Notes: a model not told the origin generated them from the letters alone. Numbered from the stretch's first letter, positions 36,192 through 45,205 are shown. The stretch is 64,000 nucleotides of DNA from JBEBXQ01 sp040391535 (GCA_040391535.1 JBEBXQ010000007.1:1-64000), one strand, 5' to 3'. A program made the numbers and translations.

Positions 36192-37097
36192 GTGCAGATA
36201 CTTAAAAAAATACCTTATTCTCCTAAACAGAAAGGTGTGTTTCTGATGTTAGGGGCTTCTCTTTTCTTTGCCCTTATGGCAGCCTCTTCCAAATGGCTGA
36301 GTAAGGATTTCAGTACAGTACAACAGGTGTTTTTCCGGAATCTGATCGGAGTGGTATATGTACTGCTGAGTATCTGGCAAAAACCGATGCAACACAAAGG
36401 AGGAAAACCTGCCTTGCTCATTTTCAGAGGAGTGATTGGTACCATTTCCCTGTATCTGCTGTTTTATGCGATTTCAACCCTGGGTCTGGGACAGGCCATT
36501 ACCTATCAGTATACCTATCCTATATTTCTCTCCCTTTTTTCCTGGTTACTGATTGGTGAAAAACTGAACAAAAGAGAGTGGACGGCTATTTTTGCCGGTT
36601 TTACAGGTATATTGCTTATTTTCAGACCCGATATGCAGCTAACAGCCAGGGAGCATATGATCGGGCTGGGAAATGCCATTCTTACTTCCTTTGCGTATCT
36701 TTCCATCCGCCAGCTGAGCGGATATTATGACACCCGTGCTATTGTACTTTCATTTATGCTCAGCGGAATTGTTTTGCCTGCGATTTCTATGACGGTGGGC
36801 GCTTTTACCGGGCCGGTGGAGGGTTGGGAATTTCTGGTGGGTACCTTCAGATGGCCTGTCAATATATCGCAATGGCTTGTGATCACCGCTTTAGGGATCA
36901 CCGCCCTGATCGGACAGTTCATGATGACCATGGCTTTTCAGTATGGGAAAGCGGGTCAGGTGGCAGCGGTGAGCTACTCCAACATCATGTTTTCTCTTCT
37001 GTTTGGGATGATGCTTGGAGAAGGAATTCCGTCAGTAATTGTACTTTCAGGAATTTCCTTCATTATATTGGGAGGAGTAATGGTAGCCAGGAAATGA
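36192..37097 (+). CDS. EamA/DMT-family transporter
   Basis: About 301 residues with ten predicted membrane helices in two EamA repeats (residues about 15-140 and 155-300 of this start). Drug/metabolite transporters of this class export amino acids or other small metabolites. The start is uncertain: the frame can open at a TTG at 36120 inside the aldolase gene, but the GTG at 36192, 10 bases after the aldolase stop, gives a normal N-terminus (QILKKIPYSPKQKGVFLML). An ATG at 36246 would lie within the first helix. It is last in the plus-strand run and converges on the DUF456 gene. Confidence 0.87.
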   Translation: MQILKKIPYSPKQKGVFLMLGASLFFALMAASSKWLSKDFSTVQQVFFRNLIGVVYVLLSIWQKPMQHKGGKPALLIFRGVIGTISLYLLFYAISTLGLGQAITYQYTYPIFLSLFSWLLIGEKLNKREWTAIFAGFTGILLIFRPDMQLTAREHMIGLGNAILTSFAYLSIRQLSGYYDTRAIVLSFMLSGIVLPAISMTVGAFTGPVEGWEFLVGTFRWPVNISQWLVITALGITALIGQFMMTMAFQYGKAGQVAAVSYSNIMFSLLFGMMLGEGIPSVIVLSGISFIILGGVMVARK

Positions 37098-37128
37098 AGG
37101 TGCCGGTTTGTTAAGCTATTTCTGAATT

Positions 37129-37614
37129 TCAGTACCAGTACTTTACAATTTCTATTGTAGAAAACACAACCATCGCCAGGCACAGGATCAGTTTCATCAT
37201 AATTCCCGAAATGAATCCGACAAAGGAGCCAAACGCAGAGCTGACAGCTGATTTCGTTTGAGCACCTCCCAGCAACTCGCCGGCCATAGCACCGATGAAT
37301 GTTCCGATGAACATTCCGATCCCTGGCAAAAACAGAAGTCCGGACAGCATCCCGATAACCGCACCTATGGCACCAAACCGTGTTCCGCCGAATTTTTTCG
37401 TACCCCAGATAGGTATGTAGTAATCAAGTATAGTAACGGCGAGAGTAAGTAATCCGAAACTCCAGAGAACGCCATTATTAAAATCCCCGAAACCGCTCCA
37501 TTGCAGCAGAATCATACCGGCAAAACTGAGCGGAGGTCCCGGAAGTGGAAGAACCGCTCCGGCCAATCCAACCAGCAGGCATAGAACTGATAGGGTTAAT
37601 AAGAGAATTTCCAT
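37129..37614 (-). CDS. DUF456 membrane protein
   Basis: 161-residue inner-membrane protein with about five helices and Gly-rich segments typical of DUF456 (LVGLAGAVLPLPGPPLSFAG near 17-36; GMFIGTFIGAMAGELLGG further on). The function of the family is unknown. It stands alone on the minus strand; the ATG at 37614 is a good start. Confidence 0.88.
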   Translation of the reverse strand: MEILLLTLSVLCLLVGLAGAVLPLPGPPLSFAGMILLQWSGFGDFNNGVLWSFGLLTLAVTILDYYIPIWGTKKFGGTRFGAIGAVIGMLSGLLFLPGIGMFIGTFIGAMAGELLGGAQTKSAVSSAFGSFVGFISGIMMKLILCLAMVVFSTIEIVKYWY

Positions 37615-37735
37615 GATATTTAATAGTGTTTTGAGAGCAATTAACAGAAAAAGTTTTACTACACCTATATTTGTAATTATAATTGTTTTAAATCAAAACG
37701 AATAAATAACTAAAAGCCTATTTCAAAAAGGATCC

Positions 37736-38947
37736 ATGGCAAAAGTATTGATTATAGGAGCAGGAGGAGTGGGTAGTGTGGTGGCACATAAGTGTGCATT
37801 AAACAGTAATGTGTTTACTGGCATTATGCTGGCCAGCCGTACCAAAGCCAAATGCGATAAAATTGCAGAGGAAATTAAGACCATGCATGGTGTTACTATT
37901 CAGACGGCTCAGGTAGACGCGGATATAGTAGCTGAAACCGTTTTACTCATCAAACAGTTTGAACCTGTGATGGTGATTAACGTAGCGCTTCCTTATCAGG
38001 ATCTAACCATTATGGACGCCTGTCTGGAAACCGGTGTGCATTATCTGGACACCGCAAATTATGAGCCTAAAGATGTGGCTAAGTTTGAATACAGCTGGCA
38101 ATGGGCTTATCAGGACCGGTTTAAAGAAAAAGGCCTGATGGCATTACTGGGTTGTGGATTTGATCCGGGTGTTACACAGGTTTTTACATCGTATGCCGCT
38201 AAGCACCATTTTGATGAAATCCATTATCTGGACATCGTAGATTGTAATGCAGGTGATCACGGAAAGGCATTTGCCACTAATTTCAACCCCGAAATCAATA
38301 TCCGTGAAATAACGCAGCCAGGTCGCTACTGGGAAGACGGACAATGGGTAGAAATTCCTGCCATGTCCATTCATAAACCGATTGACTATCCCGGTATCGG
38401 ACCGAAAGAAAGTTATGTGCTTTATCATGAAGAACTGGAGTCGCTGGTGAAAAACTTCCCGACACTGAAAAGAGCACGATTCTGGATGACCTTCGGACAA
38501 CAGTACCTGACGCATCTTAATGTCCTTGAAAATGTTGGAATGACCAGTATTGAGCCGGTAAAATTCAAAGGAATTGATATAGTTCCGCTTGAATTCCTGA
38601 AAGCGGTCCTTCCGGCGCCTGATACATTAGGTGAAAATTATAAAGGACAAACATCAATCGGCTGTCAGATCAAAGGCATAAAGGATGGTCAGGATAAAAC
38701 CTATTATGTATGGAATAACTGTGATCATGCTGCGTGTTACAGAGAAGTACGCGCTCAGGCTGTAAGCTATACTACCGGTGTGCCGGCTATGATTGGTGCT
38801 ATGCTGATGCTCACCAATGAAGAATGGATGAAACCCGGGGTATGGAATTGCGAACAGCTTAATCCTGATCCTTTTATGGAGCAACTGAATAAACAGGGGT
38901 TGCCCTGGAACGAGGAGGTCAATACAGCCTTACCTCATGAATACTGA
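37736..38947 (+). CDS. Saccharopine dehydrogenase family, probable carboxynorspermidine synthase
   Basis: 403-residue NAD(P)-dependent enzyme. The Rossmann motif is KVLIIGAGGVGSVVAHK at 3-19. The body matches carboxynorspermidine synthase/dehydrogenase (CANSDH), with HYLDTANYEPKD near 102, GCGFDPGVTQVF near 139 and the C-terminal VPAMIGAMLML. This enzyme reductively condenses aspartate semialdehyde with a diamine to make carboxynorspermidine or carboxyspermidine, the route to spermidine in many Bacteroidota. The partner decarboxylase NspC is not in the window. A strong terminator follows. Confidence 0.88.
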   Translation: MAKVLIIGAGGVGSVVAHKCALNSNVFTGIMLASRTKAKCDKIAEEIKTMHGVTIQTAQVDADIVAETVLLIKQFEPVMVINVALPYQDLTIMDACLETGVHYLDTANYEPKDVAKFEYSWQWAYQDRFKEKGLMALLGCGFDPGVTQVFTSYAAKHHFDEIHYLDIVDCNAGDHGKAFATNFNPEINIREITQPGRYWEDGQWVEIPAMSIHKPIDYPGIGPKESYVLYHEELESLVKNFPTLKRARFWMTFGQQYLTHLNVLENVGMTSIEPVKFKGIDIVPLEFLKAVLPAPDTLGENYKGQTSIGCQIKGIKDGQDKTYYVWNNCDHAACYREVRAQAVSYTTGVPAMIGAMLMLTNEEWMKPGVWNCEQLNPDPFMEQLNKQGLPWNEEVNTALPHEY

Positions 38948-38967
38948 AAACGGCTAAGCTAGTCAAA

Positions 38968-39009
38968 AAGTCCGGATAGGTGTGAAATCACAAGTCCGGG
39001 CTTTTTTTT
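38968..39009 (+). terminator. Intrinsic terminator after carboxynorspermidine synthase
   Basis: Stem AAGTCCGG (38968-38975) with CCGGGCTT (38996-39003, one G-T pair), an inner TGTGAAATCACA fold in the loop, then TTTTTT. Confidence 0.85.
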
Positions 39010-39018
39010 GTGCCAAAT

Positions 39019-39051
39019 AAAAAGCACCGGCATTTTCATACCGGCGCTTTT
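39019..39051 (-). terminator. Intrinsic terminator after tig (possibly bidirectional)
   Basis: Stem AAAAGC-CCGG with CCGG-GCTTTT around a 10-base loop; on the minus strand the mismatch becomes a G-T pair and a TTTTTATTT run follows. It lies 25 bases after the tig stop. Confidence 0.8.
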
Positions 39052-39075
39052 CAATATCAGTTTATCTGTGTCGAA

Positions 39076-40434
39076 TTAAGCTTTCTTTCTGGCTTCGTTC
39101 TCTGTTTTCACCAGTGCTTCAAATTCTTCAACTTCGATCGTTTTTTCAGTCTGCGCAATATTTTCTTTAATCACACCGAATACTTTGTTATCCAGCAACT
39201 GATTAAAAATCTGCGTAGTATTATCCTTTTCCTGATCTCTCAGGTAACCCAGCGCAATTTTATCGATCATTTCGTTCATTTCACCTTCCTGCGCATAGAT
39301 GCCAAACTGGTCACGTACCATATTACGGGTAAATTCCAGAATTTCAGGGTATTCAACCGTCAGATTAAATGTTTCGGCAATACGGTTACGGATCAGATTG
39401 TATTTGATGGACTTTTTGATGTCTTCGTATTGTTCCTCAATCTGAGTACGGGTGAAGTTTCCTTCATTGGATTTCTCCAGCCAGTTTTTCAGGAATTCAT
39501 CAGGAAGCTCAATTTCGATGCTGTTAAGTAACGATTGCTCAGCTTTCAGACGAAGGTAGTTTTCAGATTCGCGGGTATAGTTTTCCTTAACTACATCCAT
39601 CAGTTTCTCACGGAACTGCTCCTCTGTTTCCACTGTATTTTCACCGAAGACATTATTAAAGAACTCCTGATTGATTTCAGCAGGTGCCTGACGGTTAATA
39701 TCTTCTACCTTGAAGGTGAATTCACCTTCAAGACTGTCTGTTTCTTCTTTTTTCTTGCCGGTTACATGGGCTATGGCAGCCTGATCCTCAAAGGTATTCT
39801 GGATGTCCAGTGTAATCACATCGTCCTTTTTAACACCTGTGAATTTGTCAAGGACTTCTTCTTTTACTTTGTTGGTCGGAATGGCGGTCTTGGTACTGAA
39901 TTCAGAGGATTCCTGTGCAAGCTCACCGAAGATCATATCACCCTTTTCTGCACTTTCAGGATGGATGGTTTGGGCAAAACGCTCTTTCAGATTTTCAATG
40001 GTTGAATCCAACTCTTTGTCTCCTGCGTTGATCGTTAATTTATCAACAGCCGGGATAGCAGCAAAATCAATGACAAAATCTGTAGCCAGACCCAAATCAT
40101 AACTGAAGTTATACGTAGTGTCTTTACTCCACTCGATATCAGCAATTCCATCGGTCTGCGGAAGAGGATCTCCTACAATCTGCAGTTTGTTATCCTTGAT
40201 ATAATCAGATACTGCATGGCTGAGCAGATGATTCACTTCATCAATCAGAATACTTTTGCCATACATTCTCTCGATCACGTTGACAGGTACTTTGCCTGGA
40301 CGGAAACCTTTCAGAGAAACTTTTTTGCTATAATCTTTGATTGATTTATCTACTTTCGGACGGTAATCTTCCGGCGTAAGCGTTACTTTTAACGAAGCCA
40401 ATGTTGGCGAGCTTTTTTCTAACAGAACTTCCAT
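39076..40434 (-). CDS. tig: Trigger factor
   Basis: 452-residue ribosome-associated chaperone. The ribosome-binding domain (1-150) carries the signature GFRPGKVP near 43-50, where the family motif is G-F-R-x-G-x-x-P. The middle PPIase-like domain (about 155-250) is diverged from FKBP, as is usual in Bacteroidota. The helical C-terminal domain covers about 260-452. The charged C-terminus ends KTENEARKKA. The ATG at 40434 begins the expected MEVLLEKSSPTLASL. The tRNA-Leu gene and its terminator lie just upstream on the same strand, so tig probably needs its own promoter in the 33 bases between them, or read-through. Confidence 0.95.
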   Translation of the reverse strand: MEVLLEKSSPTLASLKVTLTPEDYRPKVDKSIKDYSKKVSLKGFRPGKVPVNVIERMYGKSILIDEVNHLLSHAVSDYIKDNKLQIVGDPLPQTDGIADIEWSKDTTYNFSYDLGLATDFVIDFAAIPAVDKLTINAGDKELDSTIENLKERFAQTIHPESAEKGDMIFGELAQESSEFSTKTAIPTNKVKEEVLDKFTGVKKDDVITLDIQNTFEDQAAIAHVTGKKKEETDSLEGEFTFKVEDINRQAPAEINQEFFNNVFGENTVETEEQFREKLMDVVKENYTRESENYLRLKAEQSLLNSIEIELPDEFLKNWLEKSNEGNFTRTQIEEQYEDIKKSIKYNLIRNRIAETFNLTVEYPEILEFTRNMVRDQFGIYAQEGEMNEMIDKIALGYLRDQEKDNTTQIFNQLLDNKVFGVIKENIAQTEKTIEVEEFEALVKTENEARKKA

Positions 40435-40467
40435 TCCGGGTCGTGTTTTGACGAGTTAACTGTGATT

Positions 40468-40509
40468 AAAAAAAATGAAAGCCCTCAAAACATTTGGTCC
40501 TGAGGGCTT
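40468..40509 (-). terminator. Intrinsic terminator after tRNA-Leu
   Basis: On the minus strand AAGCCCTCA pairs with TGAGGGCTT (40501-40509 with 40479-40487), followed by TCAT and eight T residues (40475-40468). It lies 57 bases past the tRNA 3' end. Confidence 0.85.
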
Positions 40510-40565
40510 CAGTTGAGGTTTCATTAATTATTAGCTGTTCACTAAAATTGCTGTTTCCCCGTTTG

Positions 40566-40647
40566 TACGGGCGGAGGGAATCGAACCCCCACGCCTTGCG
40601 GCACTAGATCCTAAGTCTAGCACGTCTACCAGTTCCGCCACGCCCGC
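40566..40647 (-). tRNA. tRNA-Leu (anticodon UAG)
   Basis: An 82-base class II tRNA. The acceptor stem GCGGGCG pairs with CGCCCGT (first pair G-U) and the discriminator is A. The anticodon arm is CTAGA-CTTAGGA-TCTAG, giving anticodon TAG. There is a long variable arm (GCCGCAAGGCG) and a standard GGTTCGATT T-loop. The 3' CCA is not encoded. It reads CUA and probably other CUN leucine codons. Confidence 0.95.
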
Positions 40648-40696
40648 TTCTATTTAACTGAGGACTTTTATATTTCCTCTCTTCGTTTTCGGACTG

Positions 40697-40729
40697 CAAA
40701 GGTAAGGGGGAGTGGTTTGAAATTCCAAA
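40697..40729 (-). promoter_or_regulatory. Promoter of tRNA-Leu
   Basis: On the minus strand TTTG (40729-40726), a 21-base spacer and TACCTTTG (40704-40697) give a full match to the Bacteroidota -33/-7 consensus (TTTG, TAnnTTTG). The tRNA 5' end is 50 bases further on. Confidence 0.75.
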
Positions 40730-40816
40730 CATTCTGTGAAAAAAAATTAAAAAAAGTTTCCGGCTTGAATTCATGGATGTAAAATGTTATTTTGGTAAAT
40801 TCGTTAAAGTATTAAT

Positions 40817-43087
40817 TTGAATAACGTGGAAGCTGTTGCTATTGACCTGGAGCTAGAAAGGAAGGAAATATTGAAGCGGTACCGCAAATTGTTGCGTACC
40901 GCCAAACCTTTTTTGAAAGATAATGACGCAAAACTGATAAAAAAGGCCTTTTTTACCTCGGTTGATGCGCATCATGAGATGAGACGACGCTCAGGGGAGC
41001 CGTATATCTACCATCCGCTGGCGGTGGCACAGATTGTCGTTGAAGAAATCGGGCTTGGTACCACATCCATTGTTTCGGCATTGCTGCATGATGTCGTGGA
41101 AGATACCGACATGACCATCAAGGATATTGACCGGTTGTTTGGTAAAAAGGTTGCCCAGATCATTGACGGGCTGACGAAGATTTCAGGGAAATTTGAGTAC
41201 GGAACTTCGCAGCAGGCAGAAAACTTCAGGAAAATGCTGCTGACCCTGTCGGAAGACGTAAGGGTTATTCTGATCAAGCTGGCTGACCGGTTGCATAACA
41301 TGCGTACCCTTGACAGCATGCCCAGAGACAAGCAGCTTAAGATTGCTTCCGAAACGATTTTTGTATATGCTCCGCTTGCCCATAGGCTGGGATTGTATGC
41401 TATTAAATCTGAGCTGGAGGATTTGTATCTGAAATATGCAGAACCGGATGCTTATCGTGCTGTAGCCAGAAAGTTGCGCGAAACCAAAAATACAAGGGAC
41501 CGGTTTATTTCCAGGTTTGTGGAGCCCATTATTGCGGATCTTGATGATGCAGGTTTTAAATATGCCATTAAAGGCCGGCCTAAATCCATTTATTCCATCT
41601 GGAATAAAATGAAGAAGCAGAATAAGCCTTTTGAAGAAATTTATGACCTGTTTGCCATCCGTATCATTATTGACGCACCCACGGAATTTGAAAGAGAGAA
41701 AGCACTTTGCTGGCAGGCTTATTCCATGGTTACCGACCATTATAAACCGAATCCGGATCGTCTGAAAGACTGGATTAATACGCCCCGTGCCAACGGCTAT
41801 CAGTCACTACATTCAACCGTAATGAGTAAAACGGGTCAGTGGGTAGAAGTGCAGATCCGTACCTCCCGGATGGACGAGATTGCTGAGAAAGGTTACGCGG
41901 CACACTGGAAGTACAAAGGGAATGAAACCAAAGTAAGAGGAAATATTGAACAGTGGATTAATCAGGTCCGGGAGACCCTGGAAAACGGTGTGGGTGACCG
42001 GACTGCAGCCATTGAATTTCTCGACGAATTCCGTAGTAACCTGTTTAGTGAAGAAGTATTTGCCTTTACACCGAAAGGTGACCTGAAAGTTCTGCAACGT
42101 GGGGCTACTGCGCTTGATTTTGCCTATGAAATCCATACGGAAGTAGGAGCACGGTGTATGGCTGCCAAAGTAGGAGGCTCTCTGGTACCTATCAGTTATG
42201 TTTTGCAGAATGGTGATCAGGTGGAGATTATTACTTCTAACAAGCAAAAGCCCAATGACGACTGGCTGAGAATTGTGGTGACGTCTAAAGCCCGGGCACG
42301 CATTAAGGACTTTCTGAAAGAAGAAAGCCGGGTTTATGAATCAGACGGGCGTCAGATTGTGGAAAAGAAACTCAAATTGCTGGGTATTGAAATGTCAGCA
42401 GAGATTATCAATCAGCTAAGGGCTTTCTTTGAATGTAAAACGCCGGTTGACTTTTTTTACAGAATAGGGAAAGGGTATATCAATCCTGATGAACTCAAAC
42501 GTTTTAAGCGGTATAAGGAAACCAAAGAGCAGAAACAGAAAATATCTTCGGATGACGCATCCGATGGGAAAGAGTTTGTTTCCCTGCTCAAGAATATTCA
42601 TGGAGAAAGATCCGACAGTGATACCCTGCTGATCGGAGAGGATATGGATAAAATTGATTACAGACTGGCCCCCTGTTGTAATCCGATTGCCGGTGACGAT
42701 GTGTTTGGATTTGTTACCATCAATGAAGGCATAAAAATCCACCGTACGACCTGCCCGAACGCAGCCGAGCTGATGGCTAAGCACGGTAACCGTATCCTGA
42801 AAGCCAAGTGGAAATCCCAGAAGGAAGAAGCCTTTCTGGCTGGATTGAGAATTACCGGAATGGACAGGGTAGGACTGGTGAATGATGTTACCCGTATTAT
42901 TTCTAATGAACTCCATATCAATATGCGGGGAATAACAATTGATACCAAAGAAGGGTTGTTTGAAGGAGATATTAAGCTCTATGTACACGATACCAAACAC
43001 CTTGATACGTTAATTAATAAGTTGGAAAGAGTAAACGGGGTATATAAAGTGCTGAGATTTGACGCAAACCTGAATATGGCAATTTAA
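40817..43087 (+). CDS. rel: Bifunctional (p)ppGpp synthetase/hydrolase (Rel/SpoT)
   Basis: 756 residues. The N-terminal HD hydrolase domain (about 50-200) has the metal residues in HHEMRRRSGEPYIYHP and LLHDVVEDTD. The synthetase domain (about 245-365) has KGRPKSIYSIWNKM and YDLFAIRIII. TGS lies at about 405-470 (FAFTPKGDLKVL), a zinc-finger-like region with APCCNPIAGD near 623, and ACT at about 680-755. Both catalytic halves look intact, so it should make and destroy the alarmone. The start is TTG at 40817 (alternatively GTG at 40826); no in-frame ATG precedes the conserved region. The next gene encodes a Fur-family regulator, followed by purA. Confidence 0.95.
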   Translation: MNNVEAVAIDLELERKEILKRYRKLLRTAKPFLKDNDAKLIKKAFFTSVDAHHEMRRRSGEPYIYHPLAVAQIVVEEIGLGTTSIVSALLHDVVEDTDMTIKDIDRLFGKKVAQIIDGLTKISGKFEYGTSQQAENFRKMLLTLSEDVRVILIKLADRLHNMRTLDSMPRDKQLKIASETIFVYAPLAHRLGLYAIKSELEDLYLKYAEPDAYRAVARKLRETKNTRDRFISRFVEPIIADLDDAGFKYAIKGRPKSIYSIWNKMKKQNKPFEEIYDLFAIRIIIDAPTEFEREKALCWQAYSMVTDHYKPNPDRLKDWINTPRANGYQSLHSTVMSKTGQWVEVQIRTSRMDEIAEKGYAAHWKYKGNETKVRGNIEQWINQVRETLENGVGDRTAAIEFLDEFRSNLFSEEVFAFTPKGDLKVLQRGATALDFAYEIHTEVGARCMAAKVGGSLVPISYVLQNGDQVEIITSNKQKPNDDWLRIVVTSKARARIKDFLKEESRVYESDGRQIVEKKLKLLGIEMSAEIINQLRAFFECKTPVDFFYRIGKGYINPDELKRFKRYKETKEQKQKISSDDASDGKEFVSLLKNIHGERSDSDTLLIGEDMDKIDYRLAPCCNPIAGDDVFGFVTINEGIKIHRTTCPNAAELMAKHGNRILKAKWKSQKEEAFLAGLRITGMDRVGLVNDVTRIISNELHINMRGITIDTKEGLFEGDIKLYVHDTKHLDTLINKLERVNGVYKVLRFDANLNMAI

Positions 43088-43176
43088 GCATACAGGCAGC
43101 GGTTATCCCACTTTTTTATCAGAGTTTGCCCGATAACTCGGAAAAACCAACTAATTTGCAACAGATTTCTGAGATT

Positions 43177-43671
43177 ATGAAAGAGAACGTTCAATCGAAT
43201 TTTGAAGCGGCAAAAAAAATACTGACCGCTTATCTTGAAAGCAAGGGGCTGCGTAAAACTCCCGAACGGTTTGCTATACTGGAAGAGATATACACACGAG
43301 GAGACCACTTTGATGTGGATGAATTGTATATCAGCATGAAAAATAAACGGTACCGGGTCAGCCGTGCAACAGTTTATAACACGCTGGATGTACTCGTAGA
43401 CTGTGATTTGGTTACCAAGCACCAGTTTGGTAAAAATCTTGCCCAGTATGAAAAATCGTACGGATTTAAACAGCATGATCACCTCATCTGTACAGACTGT
43501 AACAAGGTGATGGAATTCTGTGATCCAAGGGTGCAGAACATTCAGAATATGGTGGGTGAAATGCTTAATTTCAATGTTGTACATCACTCATTGATCTTTT
43601 ACGGTAATTGCACCAGATCCAAATGTGAAAATAAATCGGAAGCCAGAAAAGAAGTGGCAGCACTAGGTTAA
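43177..43671 (+). CDS. Fur-family transcriptional regulator
   Basis: 164 residues from the ATG at 43177. The frame extends to a TTG at 43126, but that region holds TAATTTGC (43152-43159), a likely -7 promoter element, so the ATG is preferred. The winged helix covers about 15-90 (RKTPERFAILEEI, SRATVYNTLDVL). The dimerisation domain keeps the metal ligands QHDHLICTDC and the two structural-zinc pairs CTDC and CTRSKC (CX2C and CX4C). Members repress iron, zinc or peroxide regulons; which one cannot be told from the sequence. The gene is between rel and purA, 89 bases after rel. Confidence 0.92.
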   Translation: MKENVQSNFEAAKKILTAYLESKGLRKTPERFAILEEIYTRGDHFDVDELYISMKNKRYRVSRATVYNTLDVLVDCDLVTKHQFGKNLAQYEKSYGFKQHDHLICTDCNKVMEFCDPRVQNIQNMVGEMLNFNVVHHSLIFYGNCTRSKCENKSEARKEVAALG

Positions 43672-43742
43672 GTTGTATTCTAAAAATTAACTAAAATCAA
43701 ATATTCAGGATTCGGCCATGCCGGATCTTACTATTTAAACCA

Positions 43743-45044
43743 ATGAAAGTAGACGTTCTGCTAGGGCTCCAGTGGGGAGACGAAGGTAAAGGTAAAATTG
43801 TAGACGTGCTGGCTCCTCAGTATGAGGTTGTCGCGCGTTTTCAGGGTGGTCCTAATGCTGGGCACACGCTTGAGTTTGAAGGGAACAAGCATGTATTACA
43901 TCAGATACCTTCCGGAATATTCCGTTCCGATATTCTGAATATCATCGGTAACGGCGTAGTGCTGGATCCTGTGGTTTTCAAAAAGGAAATTGAGGCGCTG
44001 GCCAAATTTAATCTGGATCTGAAGACCAATCTTCTGATTTCCAAAAAAGCTTCCCTGATTTTACCAACGCACCGTTTACTGGATGCAGCTTATGAACAGG
44101 CAAAAGGTGATGCAAAAATAGGCTCTACACTCCGTGGTATCGGACCTACCTATCAGGATAAAGTTGCCCGTCTTGGCTTAAGGGTCGGTGATATTATCTC
44201 CCCTAATTTTGAAACAAAATATAAACTCCTTGTCGATACTCATAAAACCCTGCTTGAGTTTTATCATTTTGACTATGAAACTTCGCTGGCCAATGCTGAG
44301 AAGGACTTCTTTGAAGCAGTAGAATTCCTGAAGCAGTTCCAGTTGGTAAATAGCGAATATACAGTTAACAATGCATTGGAAGCCGGTAAAAGCGTGCTGG
44401 CCGAAGGAGCTCAGGGGTCACTCCTTGATGTTGATTTCGGATCTTATCCTTTTGTCACCAGTTCAAGTACCATGACCGCAGGAGCCTGCACAGGCCTTGG
44501 CGTTTCTCCGAAGCAGATCGGAGAGGTTTTTGGAATTTTTAAAGCTTACTGTACACGTGTGGGCAGCGGGCCGTTCCCGACCGAGCTGGATGATGAAACG
44601 GGGGAAAGAATCCGTCAGATAGGACGGGAGTTCGGGGCTACTACCGGCAGAATCAGAAGAACTGGCTGGCTGGACCTGCCGGCATTGAAATATGCGATCA
44701 TGCTGAATGGCGTGACCAGGCTGATTATGATGAAAGCCGACGTACTGAATGATTTTGAGACCATTCGTGTGTGTACGCATTATAAACTCGATGACGGTAC
44801 CATTACCAGTGAACTGCCCTACGATTTGTGTGATACCCATACCGAGCCCGTATATAAGGACTTCGCCGGCTGGCAGCAGGATCTGGAGAATATCCAGAAT
44901 TTTGAAGAGGTACCTGAAAATCTTGCCATATATGTAAAATTCCTTGAAGATGAATTAGGATTACCTGTCAGCTTTATTTCTACAGGGCCCGACAGAGATG
45001 CGCTGATTTATAAAGACGCTCCTTTTACGTCAGAAAAAGTATAA
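43743..45044 (+). CDS. purA: Adenylosuccinate synthetase
   Basis: 433 residues, full length. It joins IMP and aspartate with GTP in the first step from IMP to AMP. The GTP-binding loop is GDEGKGK at 12-18, with catalytic His41 in GPNAGHT. Also visible are GSTLRGIGPTYQDK near 127 and TTGRIRRTGWLDLPALKYA, the conserved C-terminal active-site block. It follows the Fur-family gene by 71 bases, with a small imperfect hairpin (43709-43727) between, and ends with a strong terminator. PurA is a known (p)ppGpp target in other bacteria, which makes the rel neighbour notable. Confidence 0.97.
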   Translation: MKVDVLLGLQWGDEGKGKIVDVLAPQYEVVARFQGGPNAGHTLEFEGNKHVLHQIPSGIFRSDILNIIGNGVVLDPVVFKKEIEALAKFNLDLKTNLLISKKASLILPTHRLLDAAYEQAKGDAKIGSTLRGIGPTYQDKVARLGLRVGDIISPNFETKYKLLVDTHKTLLEFYHFDYETSLANAEKDFFEAVEFLKQFQLVNSEYTVNNALEAGKSVLAEGAQGSLLDVDFGSYPFVTSSSTMTAGACTGLGVSPKQIGEVFGIFKAYCTRVGSGPFPTELDDETGERIRQIGREFGATTGRIRRTGWLDLPALKYAIMLNGVTRLIMMKADVLNDFETIRVCTHYKLDDGTITSELPYDLCDTHTEPVYKDFAGWQQDLENIQNFEEVPENLAIYVKFLEDELGLPVSFISTGPDRDALIYKDAPFTSEKV

Positions 45045-45059
45045 TAACAGGCAATGATG

Positions 45060-45105
45060 AAGAGTGTAGCAGGAAAGTATATGCTTTACTGTTACACTCT
45101 TTTTA
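45060..45105 (+). terminator. Intrinsic terminator after purA
   Basis: Nine-base stem AAGAGTGTA (45060-45068) with TACACTCTT (45093-45101), an inner GCAG/CTGT and AAAG/CTTT extension, followed by TTTATTTTG. Confidence 0.88.
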
Positions 45106-45205
45106 TTTTGTTTGTTTGAAAATTGAATAAAATTCATAAAATTTATAAAAAATCAATAAATGTAACCGATTCTTAAGATAGAAATCTCCTTTAATCGCTT
45201 TCAAT

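Noticed and set aside
39010..39531. 173-codon plus-strand frame over the end of tig
   Set aside because: Begins in the tig terminator region, Phe-rich shadow of the charged tig C-terminus.
42416..43000. 194-codon minus-strand frame inside rel
   Set aside because: Lies wholly within the conserved TGS-to-ACT part of rel on the other strand; no family recognised.
43126..43176. TTG-started extension of the Fur-family protein
   Set aside because: The stretch contains a likely promoter element (TAATTTGC) and the ATG at 43177 gives a normal Fur length.
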